From: Bacteroidales bacterium
Lineage (GTDB): Bacteria > Bacteroidota > Bacteroidia > Bacteroidales > Muribaculaceae
Direction of reading: 5' to 3'
Assembly: GCA_004552725.1 (NCBI GenBank)
Contig: SFNM01000028.1
Coordinates: 1-22,088 of the forward strand
DNA: 22,088 nucleotides
In this document: positions 6,340-15,494 of the stretch, piece by piece
How positions within the stretch are numbered: the first letter of the stretch is position 1
Layout: each line of letters opens with the position of its first letter
Program-made: the position numbers and the translations under genes
Notes under the pieces: generated by a model
What the model saw: the letters and a program-made list of their open reading frames with translations, nothing else
Databases searched by the model: none
Told to the model about the DNA's origin: nothing

Positions 6340-7263
6340 ATGAATACTCACAGCTTGGTGTCAATCGCCGACATCTCCAAAGAAGAGATCCTCGATCTGT
6401 TGGAGCGCGCCAAATATTTTGAGCAGCACCCCAATAGCAAAATTTTAGATGGGAAAGTGGTGGCGACGCTATTTTTTGAGCCGTCGACTCGCACTCGCCT
6501 GAGTTTTGAAACAGCCGTGAACCGTTTGGGCGGGCGCATCATCGGGTTCTCCGACCCGGGTACGTCGTCGTCGGTGAAGGGTGAAACGCTCAAGGACACT
6601 ATCAAGATGGTGTCGAATTATGCCGACCTAATTGTGATGCGCCACTTCCTCGAAGGTGCTGCTAGATATGCCACCGAGGTGACGGATGTGCCCATTATCA
6701 ATGCCGGTGACGGCGCCAATCAGCACCCGTCACAAACCATGCTCGACCTCTATTCAATTTACAAGACACAGGGAAGATTGACCGACCTCACCATCACATT
6801 GGTGGGCGACCTCAAATATGGTCGCACGGTGCACTCCATGCTCATGGCTATGAAATACTTCAAACCGCGATTTAATTTCGTGGCATCTCACGAATTGGCC
6901 ATGCCGCAAGAGTACAAGGAGTTCTGCCGCGCCGAAGGTATCGAGTTTACAGAAACTACCGACTTCTCGCCTGAGGTAATCAACTCCTCCGACATTATTT
7001 ATATGACACGCGTGCAACGCGAACGCTTCTCCGACCCATTGGAGTATGAACGTGTGAAAGACCTTTATGCCTTGCACAACGCTATGCTGGCCAACTCTCG
7101 CGATAATCTGCGCATCCTACACCCGCTGCCTCGTGTCAACGAAATCGACATCGACGTCGACGACAATCCCAAAGCATACTATTTCGAACAAGCCCGCAAC
7201 GGCCTCTTTGCTCGCCAAGCAATCATCACCCGCGCCCTCGGCATTAATCCTTTTGAGTTATGA
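6340..7263 (+). CDS. pyrB: Aspartate carbamoyltransferase catalytic subunit
   Basis: It condenses carbamoyl phosphate and aspartate to N-carbamoylaspartate, the committed step of pyrimidine synthesis. The 307 aa is normal length. The carbamoyl-phosphate motif is STRTR at 49-53, K80 lies in the SSVKGETL loop (contributed to a neighbouring active site in the trimer), HPSQ is at 129-132, and HPLPR at 261-265. The start at 6340 gives the usual N-terminus and lies about 50 nt from a good promoter. It overlaps pyrI by ATGA at 7260-7263, coupling synthesis of the two subunits of the dodecameric enzyme. Confidence 0.97.
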   Translation: MNTHSLVSIADISKEEILDLLERAKYFEQHPNSKILDGKVVATLFFEPSTRTRLSFETAVNRLGGRIIGFSDPGTSSSVKGETLKDTIKMVSNYADLIVMRHFLEGAARYATEVTDVPIINAGDGANQHPSQTMLDLYSIYKTQGRLTDLTITLVGDLKYGRTVHSMLMAMKYFKPRFNFVASHELAMPQEYKEFCRAEGIEFTETTDFSPEVINSSDIIYMTRVQRERFSDPLEYERVKDLYALHNAMLANSRDNLRILHPLPRVNEIDIDVDDNPKAYYFEQARNGLFARQAIITRALGINPFEL

Positions 7264-7721
7264 GCCAACAAAAGACAGAACTCGCTGTGGCCGCTTTGCA
7301 GCACGGCACCGTTATCGATCATATACCATCGGCCGCTGTATTTCAAGTGGTAAAAATTCTTGGACTCGAAAATACCGACCACGCCGTGACTATCGGTGCC
7401 AATTTGGCCAGCGCAAAACTTGGTTCCAAGGGCATTGTAAAAGTTGCCGACATGTTCTTCGATGAAGCCGCACTCAACCGCATAGCGCTTATCGCTCCTT
7501 CAGCCGTGGTAAATATCATTCGCAACTACGAAGTGGTGGAAAAGCGCCCCGTGGCTTTGCCCGACACCATCGTAGGCATCGTCAAGTGCAACAATCCCAA
7601 GTGCATCACCAACAACGAGCCGATGCAAACCAAGTTCGACGTGGTATCGCGCCAGCCCGTAATTATCCGTTGTCATTACTGCAACCATGCCGTCAGCGGC
7701 GTTGATGCCAAAATACTCTGA
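7260..7721 (+). CDS. pyrI: Aspartate carbamoyltransferase regulatory subunit
   Basis: This 153-aa subunit binds nucleotide effectors and holds the catalytic trimers together. The N-terminal allosteric domain contains the conserved GTVIDHIP (16-23). The C-terminal zinc domain has all four ligands: C110 and C115 (CNNPKC) and C138 and C141 (CHYC). Both the effector region and the zinc site therefore look intact, so the enzyme should be allosteric. It overlaps pyrB by 4 nt, and the flavin reductase ATG begins 2 nt after its TGA. Confidence 0.96.
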   Translation: MSQQKTELAVAALQHGTVIDHIPSAAVFQVVKILGLENTDHAVTIGANLASAKLGSKGIVKVADMFFDEAALNRIALIAPSAVVNIIRNYEVVEKRPVALPDTIVGIVKCNNPKCITNNEPMQTKFDVVSRQPVIIRCHYCNHAVSGVDAKIL

Positions 7722-7723
7722 AT

Positions 7724-8287
7724 ATGAAGCACTTGTGGAAACCGGGCACTATGCTCAACCCCTTGCCGGCGGTGTTGGTTAGTTGTGGCACAGCCGAACG
7801 CTCCAACCTTATCACCGTGGCTTGGGTCGGCACTATCTGCACCAATCCCCCGATGCTTTATATCTCCGTGCGTCCCGAACGCTTCTCCTACAATCTGATA
7901 AAAGAGCAGATGGAGTTCACCGTCAACCTTACCACGGCAGCCATGGCCAGAGCCGTCGACTGGTGCGGGGTGCGCTCCGGTGCCGACTACGACAAGTGGC
8001 AAGAAACCGGATTGACGCCCGAACCGGGTGTGGCCGTGGCTTGCCCGTCGGTGAAAGAATCTCCATTGAGTATCGAATGTAAAGTGCGCCAAATTATGCC
8101 TCTCGGTAGCCACGATATGTTCATTGCCGACGTAGTGAACGTGTTGGCCGACGATTCGCTGATTGATGCCGATACCGGAGCCTTCCACCTCGATACCGCC
8201 AATTTGCTCACCTATTCCCATGGCCAATACAATGCCTCCGGCGAGCCCCTTGGCCACTTCGGATTCTCAGTGAAAAAGAAAAAATAA
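7724..8287 (+). CDS. Flavin reductase family protein (FMN-binding split-barrel, DIM6/NTAB type)
   Basis: This 187-aa cytoplasmic flavoprotein is likely to bind FMN and use a nicotinamide cofactor or act as a flavoredoxin. Recognisable family features are the N-terminal NPLPAVLVSCGTAERSNLIT stretch with the following AWVGTICTNPPMLYISVRP, where flavin contacts lie, and FTVNLTT at about 65-71. The C-terminus is Lys-rich. The precise substrate is unknown. It sits 2 nt after pyrI and 67 nt before glyA, so it is probably cotranscribed with the pyrimidine genes, but no family knowledge ties it to pyrimidine synthesis. Confidence 0.85.
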   Translation: MKHLWKPGTMLNPLPAVLVSCGTAERSNLITVAWVGTICTNPPMLYISVRPERFSYNLIKEQMEFTVNLTTAAMARAVDWCGVRSGADYDKWQETGLTPEPGVAVACPSVKESPLSIECKVRQIMPLGSHDMFIADVVNVLADDSLIDADTGAFHLDTANLLTYSHGQYNASGEPLGHFGFSVKKKK

Positions 8288-8354
8288 TTCAGACTCAGAC
8301 TCAAATAATAACACTAACACATAAACTATCTAACCCTCAATTCAAAACCTATTT

Positions 8355-9635
8355 ATGGAAAAGGACACAAAACTCTTTGAACTCATCGAACAAGAGCACC
8401 AACGCCAACGCTTAGGCATCGAACTCATCGCTTCGGAAAACTTCGTGAGCGATGAAGTGATGCGCGCCATGGGCTCCTGCCTCACCAACAAATACGCCGA
8501 AGGCTATCCCGGCCACCGCTACTACGGCGGTTGCGAAGTAGTCGACATCGTGGAAGACCTCTGCCGCGACCGTATCAAACAACTCTTCGGGGCTGAATAT
8601 GCCAACGTGCAACCTCACTCCGGCGCTCAAGCCAACATGGCCGTGTTCATGGCTTGCATGAAACCCGGCGACACATTCATGGGCCTCAACCTCGCCCATG
8701 GCGGCCACCTCTCGCATGGTAGCCCTGTAAACTTCTCCGGTTTGGTATTCAATGCCGTTGAATACAACGTCGACGCTGAAACCGGCCTTGTTGACTACGA
8801 CCACATGGAACGTACCGCTATGGAAGTGAAGCCCAAGCTCATCGTGGGCGGCGCAAGCGCTTACTCCCGCGAATGGGACTACGCTCGTATGCGCAAAATT
8901 TCCGACGCTTGTGGTGCCATCCTTATGGTCGACATGGCTCACCCCGCCGGCCTCATTGCCGCCGGTCTGCTCGACAACCCGCTGAAATATGCCCATATCG
9001 TCACCTCCACCACCCACAAAACCCTGCGCGGTCCGCGTGGTGGTGTCATTCTCATGGGCAAAGACTTCGAAAATCCTTGGGGCAAAACCACCCCGAAGGG
9101 CCAAATCAAGATGATGTCGCAATTGCTCGACTCTGCCGTGTTCCCCGGCGTGCAAGGCGGCCCCCTCGAACACGTCATCGCCGCTAAGACTGTGGCATTC
9201 GGCGAAGCCCTCCAACCAGCCTTCAAGGAATACCAAACGCAAGTTCGCGCCAACGCTCGTGTGATGGCAAAAGCCCTCACCGACCTCGGCTACAAAGTTG
9301 TATCCGGCGGCACCGACAACCACTGTATCCTCGTCGACCTCCGCACCAAGTTCCCCGAACTCACCGGTAAAGTGGCTGAACGCGTGTTAGTAGAAGCACA
9401 CATCACCGCCAACAAGAACATGGTGCCGTTCGACTCTCGTTCACCATTCCAAACCTCCGGTATCCGTCTTGGCACACCGGCCATTACCACTCGCGGTGCC
9501 AAAGAACCGCTGATGGGCCAAATCGTGGAACTCATAGACCACGTGCTCTCCGCTCCTGAAGATGCTCAACGCATCGCTCAAGTGCGCGGAAAAGTCAACG
9601 CAATCATGGCCGAATATCCCATGTTTGCTTGGTAA
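8355..9635 (+). CDS. glyA: Serine hydroxymethyltransferase
   Basis: It interconverts serine plus tetrahydrofolate with glycine plus 5,10-methylenetetrahydrofolate, the main source of one-carbon units. Length 426 aa is typical. Seen motifs: IELIASENF near 22-30, NKYAEGYPGHRYYGG at 45-59, PHSGAQAN at 87-94, DMAHPAGL at 193-200, and the PLP lysine K222 in STTHKTLRGPRGG. The 67-nt gap upstream is A/C-rich, has a short TCAGAC tandem repeat after the previous stop (8289-8303), and shows no TAnnTTTG promoter, so expression may come from pyrB. Codon use is strongly biased to C-ending codons, as expected for a highly expressed gene. Confidence 0.97.
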   Translation: MEKDTKLFELIEQEHQRQRLGIELIASENFVSDEVMRAMGSCLTNKYAEGYPGHRYYGGCEVVDIVEDLCRDRIKQLFGAEYANVQPHSGAQANMAVFMACMKPGDTFMGLNLAHGGHLSHGSPVNFSGLVFNAVEYNVDAETGLVDYDHMERTAMEVKPKLIVGGASAYSREWDYARMRKISDACGAILMVDMAHPAGLIAAGLLDNPLKYAHIVTSTTHKTLRGPRGGVILMGKDFENPWGKTTPKGQIKMMSQLLDSAVFPGVQGGPLEHVIAAKTVAFGEALQPAFKEYQTQVRANARVMAKALTDLGYKVVSGGTDNHCILVDLRTKFPELTGKVAERVLVEAHITANKNMVPFDSRSPFQTSGIRLGTPAITTRGAKEPLMGQIVELIDHVLSAPEDAQRIAQVRGKVNAIMAEYPMFAW

Positions 9636-9641
9636 TTCTAA

Positions 9642-10328
9642 ATGTCAAAGACTCATTTAATAATAGTTGCTGCAGGCAGCGGCTCCCGTTTCGGGAGTCC
9701 GCTGCCCAAGCAATTTTGTGAATTAGCCGGCCGCCCGGTGGTGATGCACGCCATTGACGCGTTGCAACGTGCCATCGCCAACGCCTCATGTGCCATCGTC
9801 CTCGCCCCGGATAGAGTGGAATATTGGCATGCTCTTTGTGAGCAATATCATTTCACTTCGCCTCAAGTGGTTATCGGTGGCGACACTCGTTGGCAGTCGG
9901 TTAAGAACGCTTTGGACGTGGCTCCGGCCGATGCCGACTTGATTGCTATCCACGATGGCGCTCGCCCTTTGCCTTCACAAGAGATGATCCTCGCCGTTAT
10001 CAATGCTTTCGATGACCCGAAAGTTCAAGGCGCGGTTCCCGCTATCGCTGTAACCGACTCTCTCAGAATGATTTGTAACGAAGGCTCCAAGCCAATCGAC
10101 CGTTCATTGCTTCGAGCCGTCCAAACTCCGCAAGCGTTCCGTGCCGATTTGCTTCGCCGAGCATATCAGATGCCATATCAACCAACATTCACCGACGATG
10201 CATCCGTGATGGAGGCCGCCGGATTTACATCCATCGCCTTGCCGCAGGGCAGTCCCGACAATATTAAAATTACCAACCCTCGCGACATCGCTATTGCCGA
10301 AGCAATCTTGCATTTTTCCTCAAAATGA
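9642..10328 (+). CDS. ispD: 2-C-methyl-D-erythritol 4-phosphate cytidylyltransferase
   Basis: This enzyme of the non-mevalonate (MEP) isoprenoid pathway joins CTP and MEP. The 228 aa carry the nucleotide-binding AAGSGSRFG with PKQF (about 10-25), GGDTRWQSVKNAL and IHDGARPL, all signature IspD blocks. It starts 6 nt after the glyA stop and overlaps recG by ATGA at 10325-10328, so it belongs to the same cluster. The organism therefore uses the MEP route. Confidence 0.95.
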   Translation: MSKTHLIIVAAGSGSRFGSPLPKQFCELAGRPVVMHAIDALQRAIANASCAIVLAPDRVEYWHALCEQYHFTSPQVVIGGDTRWQSVKNALDVAPADADLIAIHDGARPLPSQEMILAVINAFDDPKVQGAVPAIAVTDSLRMICNEGSKPIDRSLLRAVQTPQAFRADLLRRAYQMPYQPTFTDDASVMEAAGFTSIALPQGSPDNIKITNPRDIAIAEAILHFSSK

Positions 10329-12415
10329 ACTCGCTTCGACATAAAGATATTAAATATGTGAAGGGTATAGGACCCGCTCGCGCCGAACTCCTCTCCAAGC
10401 AACTCGATATTCGTACTGCTTACGACCTGTTGCACCATTTTCCCACTAACTATCTCGACCGCACCACTATCTATGCCATTCGCGATATTGCTTCCGAGGA
10501 GGCTGCAATTCAACTCCGTGGCCGTTTCGTTGGCTTCAGCATCGCCGGCGAAGGCGCTAAAACTCGTCTAATCGGTGTATTTACCGATGGCACCGGCTCT
10601 ATCGAGGTAGTGTGGTTCAATGCCATCAAACATATCCGCCAAACCGTTCACGTCGGCGAAGAATATGTGCTTTTCGGAAAGCCTAACCTTTTCAACGGCC
10701 ATTGGTCGATGACTCATCCGGAAATCGATACCGTCCAAAAGGCTTTCGAGCACCAAGGAATGAGAGGTGTTTATCCGCTCACCGAGACGTTGCGAAATCG
10801 AAGAATTTCATCGCGAAATATCTACGAATGGATTTGTGGAGTACTCGACTCGCAACCCGTTTTCAAAGAAACATTGCCGGCTAAAGTGGTCGACAGTTAC
10901 AAATTGATGCCTCTCGACCAAGCCATTCGCCAAGTGCATCGTCCTTCATCGCCCGCTCTGCTGCAGCAAGCCCGCGAGCGGCTCAAATTCGAAGAACTGT
11001 TCATGATTCAAGTGGATATGCTTATGCGCTCGCGTCGCCGCAAAGGCAATTCTGTGGGCTTCAGATTTGCGCGTGTAGGCAATTTCTTCAACCGTTTTTA
11101 CAACGAGTGCTTGCCGTTTCCGCTCACCGACGCGCAAAAGCGAGTGGTGCGCGAAATAAGAACCGACGTCAATACCGGCCACCAGATGAATCGCCTTATC
11201 CAAGGCGACGTTGGCTCCGGCAAGACGCTCGTAGCGCTGATGGCCCTTCTTTTGGCTATTGACAACGGCTTCCAAGCCTGTTTGATGGCCCCCACCGAAA
11301 TCCTTGCCACTCAACACTTTGAAACCATCTCAAAACTGGTGGCTCCCATCGGAATAAATGTAAAACTGCTCACCGGAAGCACTCGCACCAAGGCGCGGCG
11401 CGAAATTCACGAGCAGTTGGCCGACGGCTCACTCCATATTCTCATCGGCACTCATGCCGTGTTGGAAGACCCGGTGAAGTTTGCCAACCTGGGCTTGGCC
11501 GTAATCGACGAGCAGCACCGTTTCGGTGTGGCTCAGCGCGCTCGTTTGTGGGCCAAAAATACTACTCCACCCCATGTATTGGTGATGACCGCCACTCCCA
11601 TTCCCCGCACCTTGGCCATGACTGTATACGGCGACCTCGACGTGTCGGTCATTGACCAGTTGCCGCCCGGACGCAAACCGGTTACAACATTGTTGCGCTT
11701 CGACGAGCAACGTCAACAAGTGCTCCACGGCATCGGTCAGCAACTGCGCGAAGGCCGACAAGCGTACATTGTATATCCGCTTATCGATGAAAATGATAAG
11801 TTGGAATTGCGCTCACTCACCGAAGGCTATGAAGATATTTGTGAAACATTCCGCTCATACCGCGTGGCTTTTGTCCACGGTCGCCAGAAGCCGGCGGAGA
11901 AAGATCACCAAATGCAATTATTTGCTTCAGGCGAGGCGCAGATTTTGGTGGCCACCACGGTGATTGAAGTGGGTGTGAACGTGCTCAATGCCACGACGAT
12001 GGTCATCGAGAATGCTGAACGATTCGGCCTATCACAATTGCATCAACTTCGCGGACGAGTAGGCCGCGGAGCCGACCGCAGTTTCTGCATTTTGATGTCA
12101 AAGCGAAAACTCGCTCGCGACACTCGCGCTCGCTTGGAATTGATGACCCAAACCACCGATGGCTTCGTTATCGCCGAGGCCGATATGAAGATGCGCGGAC
12201 CGGGCGACATCGAAGGCACTATGCAAAGCGGTATACCTTTCGAACTACATATTGCCAACCTCGCCGCCGACGGCCAAATTATTCAGTTGGCTCGAAATGC
12301 GGCCGAAGTCTTGCTCAATGACGACCCTTCGCTGTCTTTGCCCGAAAACAAGGCATTTGCTATTGCCTTAAGTAATTCTATCAAACGCTCCGCCGATTGG
12401 AGCAAAATATCATAA
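10325..12415 (+). CDS. recG: ATP-dependent DNA helicase RecG
   Basis: A branched-DNA helicase that regresses stalled forks and processes recombination junctions. The 696 aa length is standard. The N-terminal wedge/OB domain covers roughly 60-160. The SF2 motor has Walker A GDVGSGKT at 294-301, the DEQH box at 395-398 followed by RFG, MTATPIPRT, and the C-terminal QLRGRVGRG motif VI. The RecG-type end (DMKMRGPGDIEGTMQSG) is present. It overlaps ispD by 4 nt and is followed after 2 nt by the PH-domain gene. Confidence 0.97.
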   Translation: MNSLRHKDIKYVKGIGPARAELLSKQLDIRTAYDLLHHFPTNYLDRTTIYAIRDIASEEAAIQLRGRFVGFSIAGEGAKTRLIGVFTDGTGSIEVVWFNAIKHIRQTVHVGEEYVLFGKPNLFNGHWSMTHPEIDTVQKAFEHQGMRGVYPLTETLRNRRISSRNIYEWICGVLDSQPVFKETLPAKVVDSYKLMPLDQAIRQVHRPSSPALLQQARERLKFEELFMIQVDMLMRSRRRKGNSVGFRFARVGNFFNRFYNECLPFPLTDAQKRVVREIRTDVNTGHQMNRLIQGDVGSGKTLVALMALLLAIDNGFQACLMAPTEILATQHFETISKLVAPIGINVKLLTGSTRTKARREIHEQLADGSLHILIGTHAVLEDPVKFANLGLAVIDEQHRFGVAQRARLWAKNTTPPHVLVMTATPIPRTLAMTVYGDLDVSVIDQLPPGRKPVTTLLRFDEQRQQVLHGIGQQLREGRQAYIVYPLIDENDKLELRSLTEGYEDICETFRSYRVAFVHGRQKPAEKDHQMQLFASGEAQILVATTVIEVGVNVLNATTMVIENAERFGLSQLHQLRGRVGRGADRSFCILMSKRKLARDTRARLELMTQTTDGFVIAEADMKMRGPGDIEGTMQSGIPFELHIANLAADGQIIQLARNAAEVLLNDDPSLSLPENKAFAIALSNSIKRSADWSKIS

Positions 12416-12417
12416 TT

Positions 12418-12903
12418 ATGAACAAAATCAAACGTAAATGCAACCTCAGCACCTGGTCGCTCACCCTTTCTACGATATTCATCGCCGGCTTGCTCGCTAT
12501 AGCATTCTTGGCCGATTTTTGGCTCGTCACCGTCGTCGATTGTGTATTTTTAGTTGGCTTGTGCATACCGGCACTGTACTTCTCCCCGATGAGCGTGGAG
12601 GTTGACGACGAGGCTGTCACGGTTAACTTTTCGCTGCGTCATCGCTCGTTCAAGTTGAGCGACATCGCCTCCGCCGAGGACGTACAACCCACCATGGGCG
12701 AATGGCGCATTTGCGGCTCCGGCGGCTTCTTCGGCTACTGGGGCTGGTTCTCTAATAAAGTGCTCGGCCGATATTTTGCTTACTATGGCCGCGGCTCCGA
12801 GTGTTTCATCATTCGTTTGCACTCCGGCAAAATTTTTATGCTGGGCTGCGAGGACCATGGCACAATCCTCGCGCATATCCAATCTATGATAACCACCGTA
12901 TGA
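12418..12903 (+). CDS. Membrane protein with bacterial PH-like domain
   Basis: A 161-aa protein with two membrane helices (about 13-34 and 36-55), followed by a beta-rich soluble domain. Residues 57-155 resemble bacterial PH domains: a short strand with PMSVEVDDEAV, then a Gly/Tyr/Trp-rich stretch at 99-124 with FFGYWGW and RYFAYYGRG, then RLHSGKIFMLGCEDH. The function is unknown. The ATG at 12418 is preferred to a TTG at 12397, which lies inside recG. It trails recG by 2 nt and is likely the last gene of that unit, although no convincing terminator hairpin follows. Confidence 0.75.
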   Translation: MNKIKRKCNLSTWSLTLSTIFIAGLLAIAFLADFWLVTVVDCVFLVGLCIPALYFSPMSVEVDDEAVTVNFSLRHRSFKLSDIASAEDVQPTMGEWRICGSGGFFGYWGWFSNKVLGRYFAYYGRGSECFIIRLHSGKIFMLGCEDHGTILAHIQSMITTV

Positions 12904-12955
12904 TTTTTTTGAAGAAAACTTTGGGGTAGGGGATGGAAATCTCAAAAAAATTAAT

Positions 12956-12963
12956 TAAATTTG
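12956..12963 (+). promoter_or_regulatory. Promoter (-7 element) upstream of the thioesterase-dprA unit
   Basis: TAAATTTG exactly matches TAnnTTTG and lies 21 nt before the start codon at 12985, giving a transcription start around 12969. No clear -33 TTTG is present at the expected distance, so strength may be low or activator dependent. Confidence 0.6.
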
Positions 12964-12984
12964 TAGTTCTAATTATTTTTTGAA

Positions 12985-13401
12985 ATGATTTTAGGACATC
13001 CCGACTATATATTTGAACTTCCAATGAAGGTGCGCGACTACGAAGTCGATGCCGAAGGCATAGTGAATAATGCCAATTATCTGCATTATTTGGAACACAC
13101 TCGCCATGAATTTTGCGAGTGGGCCGGCCTTACTTTTCGCGAGATGCATTCGCGCGGCGTCGACCCGGTACTTTCGCGTATCGAAGTGGAGTATCGCAAG
13201 CCTTTGGGCCTCGGCGACCGCATGGTGAGCAAACTCGCTGTGGGGCGTCGTGGCCCGCTGTTCATTTTTTATCAAGATATTTTTACACCCGAAGATGAGT
13301 TAGTGGTGAAGGCGCGTGTAGAAGTGGCCACCTTAGTCGATGGTCGATTATCCCGCGGTGAATTGCTGTTTTCTCACTTCGAAAAATATATGGCTCAATG
13401 A
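12985..13401 (+). CDS. Acyl-CoA thioesterase, hotdog fold (4HBT/YbgC type)
   Basis: A 138-aa single-hotdog protein predicted to hydrolyse acyl-CoA or acyl-ACP thioesters. The segment VRDYEVDAEGIVNNANYLHYLEHTR (16-40) is the active-site block of the family. D22 aligns with the catalytic aspartate of 4-hydroxybenzoyl-CoA thioesterase. The later EVEYRKPLGLGDRM strand and the total length fit. The substrate cannot be assigned. It overlaps dprA by ATGA at 13398-13401. Confidence 0.88.
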   Translation: MILGHPDYIFELPMKVRDYEVDAEGIVNNANYLHYLEHTRHEFCEWAGLTFREMHSRGVDPVLSRIEVEYRKPLGLGDRMVSKLAVGRRGPLFIFYQDIFTPEDELVVKARVEVATLVDGRLSRGELLFSHFEKYMAQ

Positions 13402-14519
13402 GCATGAATCACATATCGGTGAGGCAATTGGCTTTGTCGCAAATTAAAGGGCTCACGGCTGTTGATTTGCGGCAGGTACTTGAGCGAGCCGGGGGCGTGG
13501 ACCGTTTCTTTGAATTGCCACAAGCCGAATTGTATCAACTCATGGGCGGGGTGCGAGGCTTCTGTAGCGATGCCGAGCGCAAACGCCTGTTGGCTTGGGC
13601 CGAAACCGAAGTACAGTTCTTGCGCAGTAATCCTGTTGACGCTTTCTTTCTTGATACACCGGAATATAGTTACAAATTATCGCAATGTGAAGATGCGCCG
13701 GCGGTGCTCTATCGCCGTGGCGAGTGCTCGCTCAATCATTGTCACATGGTGGCCATCGTCGGCACACGCAATGCTACAGTGTATGGATGCGACTTCACGC
13801 GCACATTGGTGGCCGATTTAGCCAAGGCACTCGATGATGTAGTAATTGTGAGCGGATTGGCCTATGGTATCGACGTCAACGCCCACCGCGCCGCTTTGGC
13901 CGAAAATGTGCCGACCATTGGTGTTGTGGCCCATGGTATGCGCACCATCTATCCCGCCGACCATCGCGATGTTGCTGCGCGAATGGTGCGTCAGGGTGGG
14001 GCCATTGTCACCGAATACCCGTCGAACTCGCCCGTGTTTCGTGGCAATTTCTTAGCCCGCAACCGTATCATCGCCGGTATGTGCGATGTGACAGTGGTGG
14101 TCGAAAGCGACTCTCACGGTGGCGCACTTGTCACCGCTTCTCTCGCCTCGGATTACGGGCGCGAAGTGGCCGCCGTACCAGGCCGTTCAACCGATAGATA
14201 TAGCCGTGGTTGCAATCAATTGATTGTGAGCCAAAAAGCCGCTATGATACGTGGCGCAGAAGACCTCTTGGACTTGATGCGCTGGGAGGCCAAAGCCGGT
14301 GCAAGCGAGCAATCCTCGTTTGTGTTCGACATCGACAGCCTTCCGGCCGACCAGCGTTCTATTGTGAACTATCTGCGCTCTCACCCCGACGCTACTCTCA
14401 ATGATATGGTTGCTCCTTTATGTATGCCATTTGCCACACTTAGTTCCAAAGTGATGGATATGGAGATGAACGACATTATTGTAGCCCTCCCCGGTGGTAA
14501 ATTTCAACTCAAAGTGTAA
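13398..14519 (+). CDS. dprA: DNA-processing protein DprA
   Basis: DprA binds incoming single-stranded DNA and loads RecA during natural transformation; many non-competent bacteria also keep it. At 373 aa it has the full three-part layout: an N-terminal helical/HhH region (about 1-75), a Rossmann-like domain with VGTRNATVYG (121-130), SGLAYGID (152-159), GMRTIYPADHR and the FLARNRIIAGM core, then a C-terminal winged helix (about 315-373). The start at 13398 overlaps the thioesterase; an ATG at 13404 is also possible. The gene looks intact. Confidence 0.95.
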   Translation: MSMNHISVRQLALSQIKGLTAVDLRQVLERAGGVDRFFELPQAELYQLMGGVRGFCSDAERKRLLAWAETEVQFLRSNPVDAFFLDTPEYSYKLSQCEDAPAVLYRRGECSLNHCHMVAIVGTRNATVYGCDFTRTLVADLAKALDDVVIVSGLAYGIDVNAHRAALAENVPTIGVVAHGMRTIYPADHRDVAARMVRQGGAIVTEYPSNSPVFRGNFLARNRIIAGMCDVTVVVESDSHGGALVTASLASDYGREVAAVPGRSTDRYSRGCNQLIVSQKAAMIRGAEDLLDLMRWEAKAGASEQSSFVFDIDSLPADQRSIVNYLRSHPDATLNDMVAPLCMPFATLSSKVMDMEMNDIIVALPGGKFQLKV

Positions 14520-14545
14520 AACCTATAAAAATAAGCACATATACC

Positions 14546-15421
14546 ATGACTAAAAAAATTATCCCTCCTTCTGAACTGATTGTCAACCCCGACGGCTCGG
14601 CTTTCCACCTCCATATCCTCCCCGAGCAACTGACTGATAACATCATATTGGTTGGCGACCCCGGCCGTGTGAACATGGTGGCTGAGTTTTTCGATACTCG
14701 CACTTTCGAAGTGTCGTCTCGCGAATTTCATACTATTGGTGGCACCATTGGCGGTAGGCCTATCATGTGTCTGAGCCATGGCATCGGGCCCGACAATATC
14801 GACATCGTAATCAATGAACTCGATGCGTTGGCCAATATCGACTTCGCTACTCGCGAAGTGCGCCCTAACCATCGCACTCTAACTATGGTGCGCATCGGCA
14901 CATCCGGCTCGCTCCAACCCGACATCACAATCGGCACTCCCGTTGTGGCCGCCAAGTCCTTGGGCTTCGATGGCGTGCTTAATTACTATGCCGACCGCAA
15001 CACTGTGGCCGACCTCGAATACGAGCAAGCATTCTGTGAGCACACTCACTGGAACCCTCTGTGGGCTCGTCCTTACATTGTCAATGCTGATGAAGAGTTG
15101 GTGAAGCAAATTGCCGGCGATGATATGCACTTGGGCAACACTATCTCGGCCGTTGGTTTTTATGGCCCGCAAGGTCGCGAACTCCGTCTACCGCTGGCCA
15201 ATCCCGACCTCAACCGCCTTATCGAATCGTTTGAATTCCGTGGCCAACGTGTCACCAACTATGAGATGGAAAGCGCTCCTTTGGCCGGATTGGGACGTCT
15301 CCTCGGCCATCGTTGCTGCACCGTTTGCTCTATCATTGCCAATCGTTACAACAACAATGCCAATCCCAACTATAAGCAAGGTATCCGCCAACTTATCGAA
15401 ACCGTCCTCGCTCGTTTATAA
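14546..15421 (+). CDS. Nucleoside phosphorylase (uridine phosphorylase-like)
   Basis: It is predicted to split nucleosides with phosphate into base plus ribose-1-phosphate for salvage. The 291-aa protein has the phosphate-binding GDPGRV (37-42) and RIGTSGS (116-122) motifs of the PNP/UDP family and the ribose-binding MES at 241-243. The length exceeds the roughly 250 aa of E. coli Udp; the N-terminus has about 20 additional residues. Uridine is the most likely substrate from overall resemblance, but purine nucleosides are not excluded. It starts 26 nt after dprA with no visible promoter of its own. Confidence 0.85.
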   Translation: MTKKIIPPSELIVNPDGSAFHLHILPEQLTDNIILVGDPGRVNMVAEFFDTRTFEVSSREFHTIGGTIGGRPIMCLSHGIGPDNIDIVINELDALANIDFATREVRPNHRTLTMVRIGTSGSLQPDITIGTPVVAAKSLGFDGVLNYYADRNTVADLEYEQAFCEHTHWNPLWARPYIVNADEELVKQIAGDDMHLGNTISAVGFYGPQGRELRLPLANPDLNRLIESFEFRGQRVTNYEMESAPLAGLGRLLGHRCCTVCSIIANRYNNNANPNYKQGIRQLIETVLARL

Positions 15422-15438
15422 TCCTATCCATCCTATCC
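15421..15438 (+). repeat. Tandem 9-nt direct repeat
   Basis: ATCCTATCC occurs twice head to tail beginning at the last base of the phosphorylase stop codon, followed by a partial copy. It is probably slippage-derived spacer sequence. Confidence 0.6.
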
Positions 15439-15455
15439 ATACATCCTACACAAAT

Positions 15456-15492
15456 AAAATCGCTGAAAATTGTGCCTTTTTCAGCGATTTTT
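15456..15492 (+). terminator. Rho-independent terminator after the nucleoside phosphorylase
   Basis: AAAATCGCTGAAAA-type arms at 15456-15469 and 15478-15491 pair over 14 bp around an 8-nt loop, with T residues at 15488-15492. It ends the 12985-15421 unit. Three nt downstream starts the -7 element of tgt. Confidence 0.88.
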
Positions 15493-15494
15493 GC

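Noticed and set aside
6120..6422. 100-aa gene overlapping the pyrB start
   Set aside because: The frame crosses the inverted repeat and pyrB promoter and runs into pyrB; it has no recognisable domain. Kept only as a possible repeat element.
7676..8257. Minus-strand open frame opposite the flavin reductase
   Set aside because: It overlaps a protein with clear family features on the plus strand and itself shows only Gly/His-rich low-information sequence.
8412..9323. Long minus-strand open frame (303 codons) opposite glyA
   Set aside because: It is antisense to a highly conserved gene, His/Val/Gly-biased without domains; it arises from codon bias of glyA.
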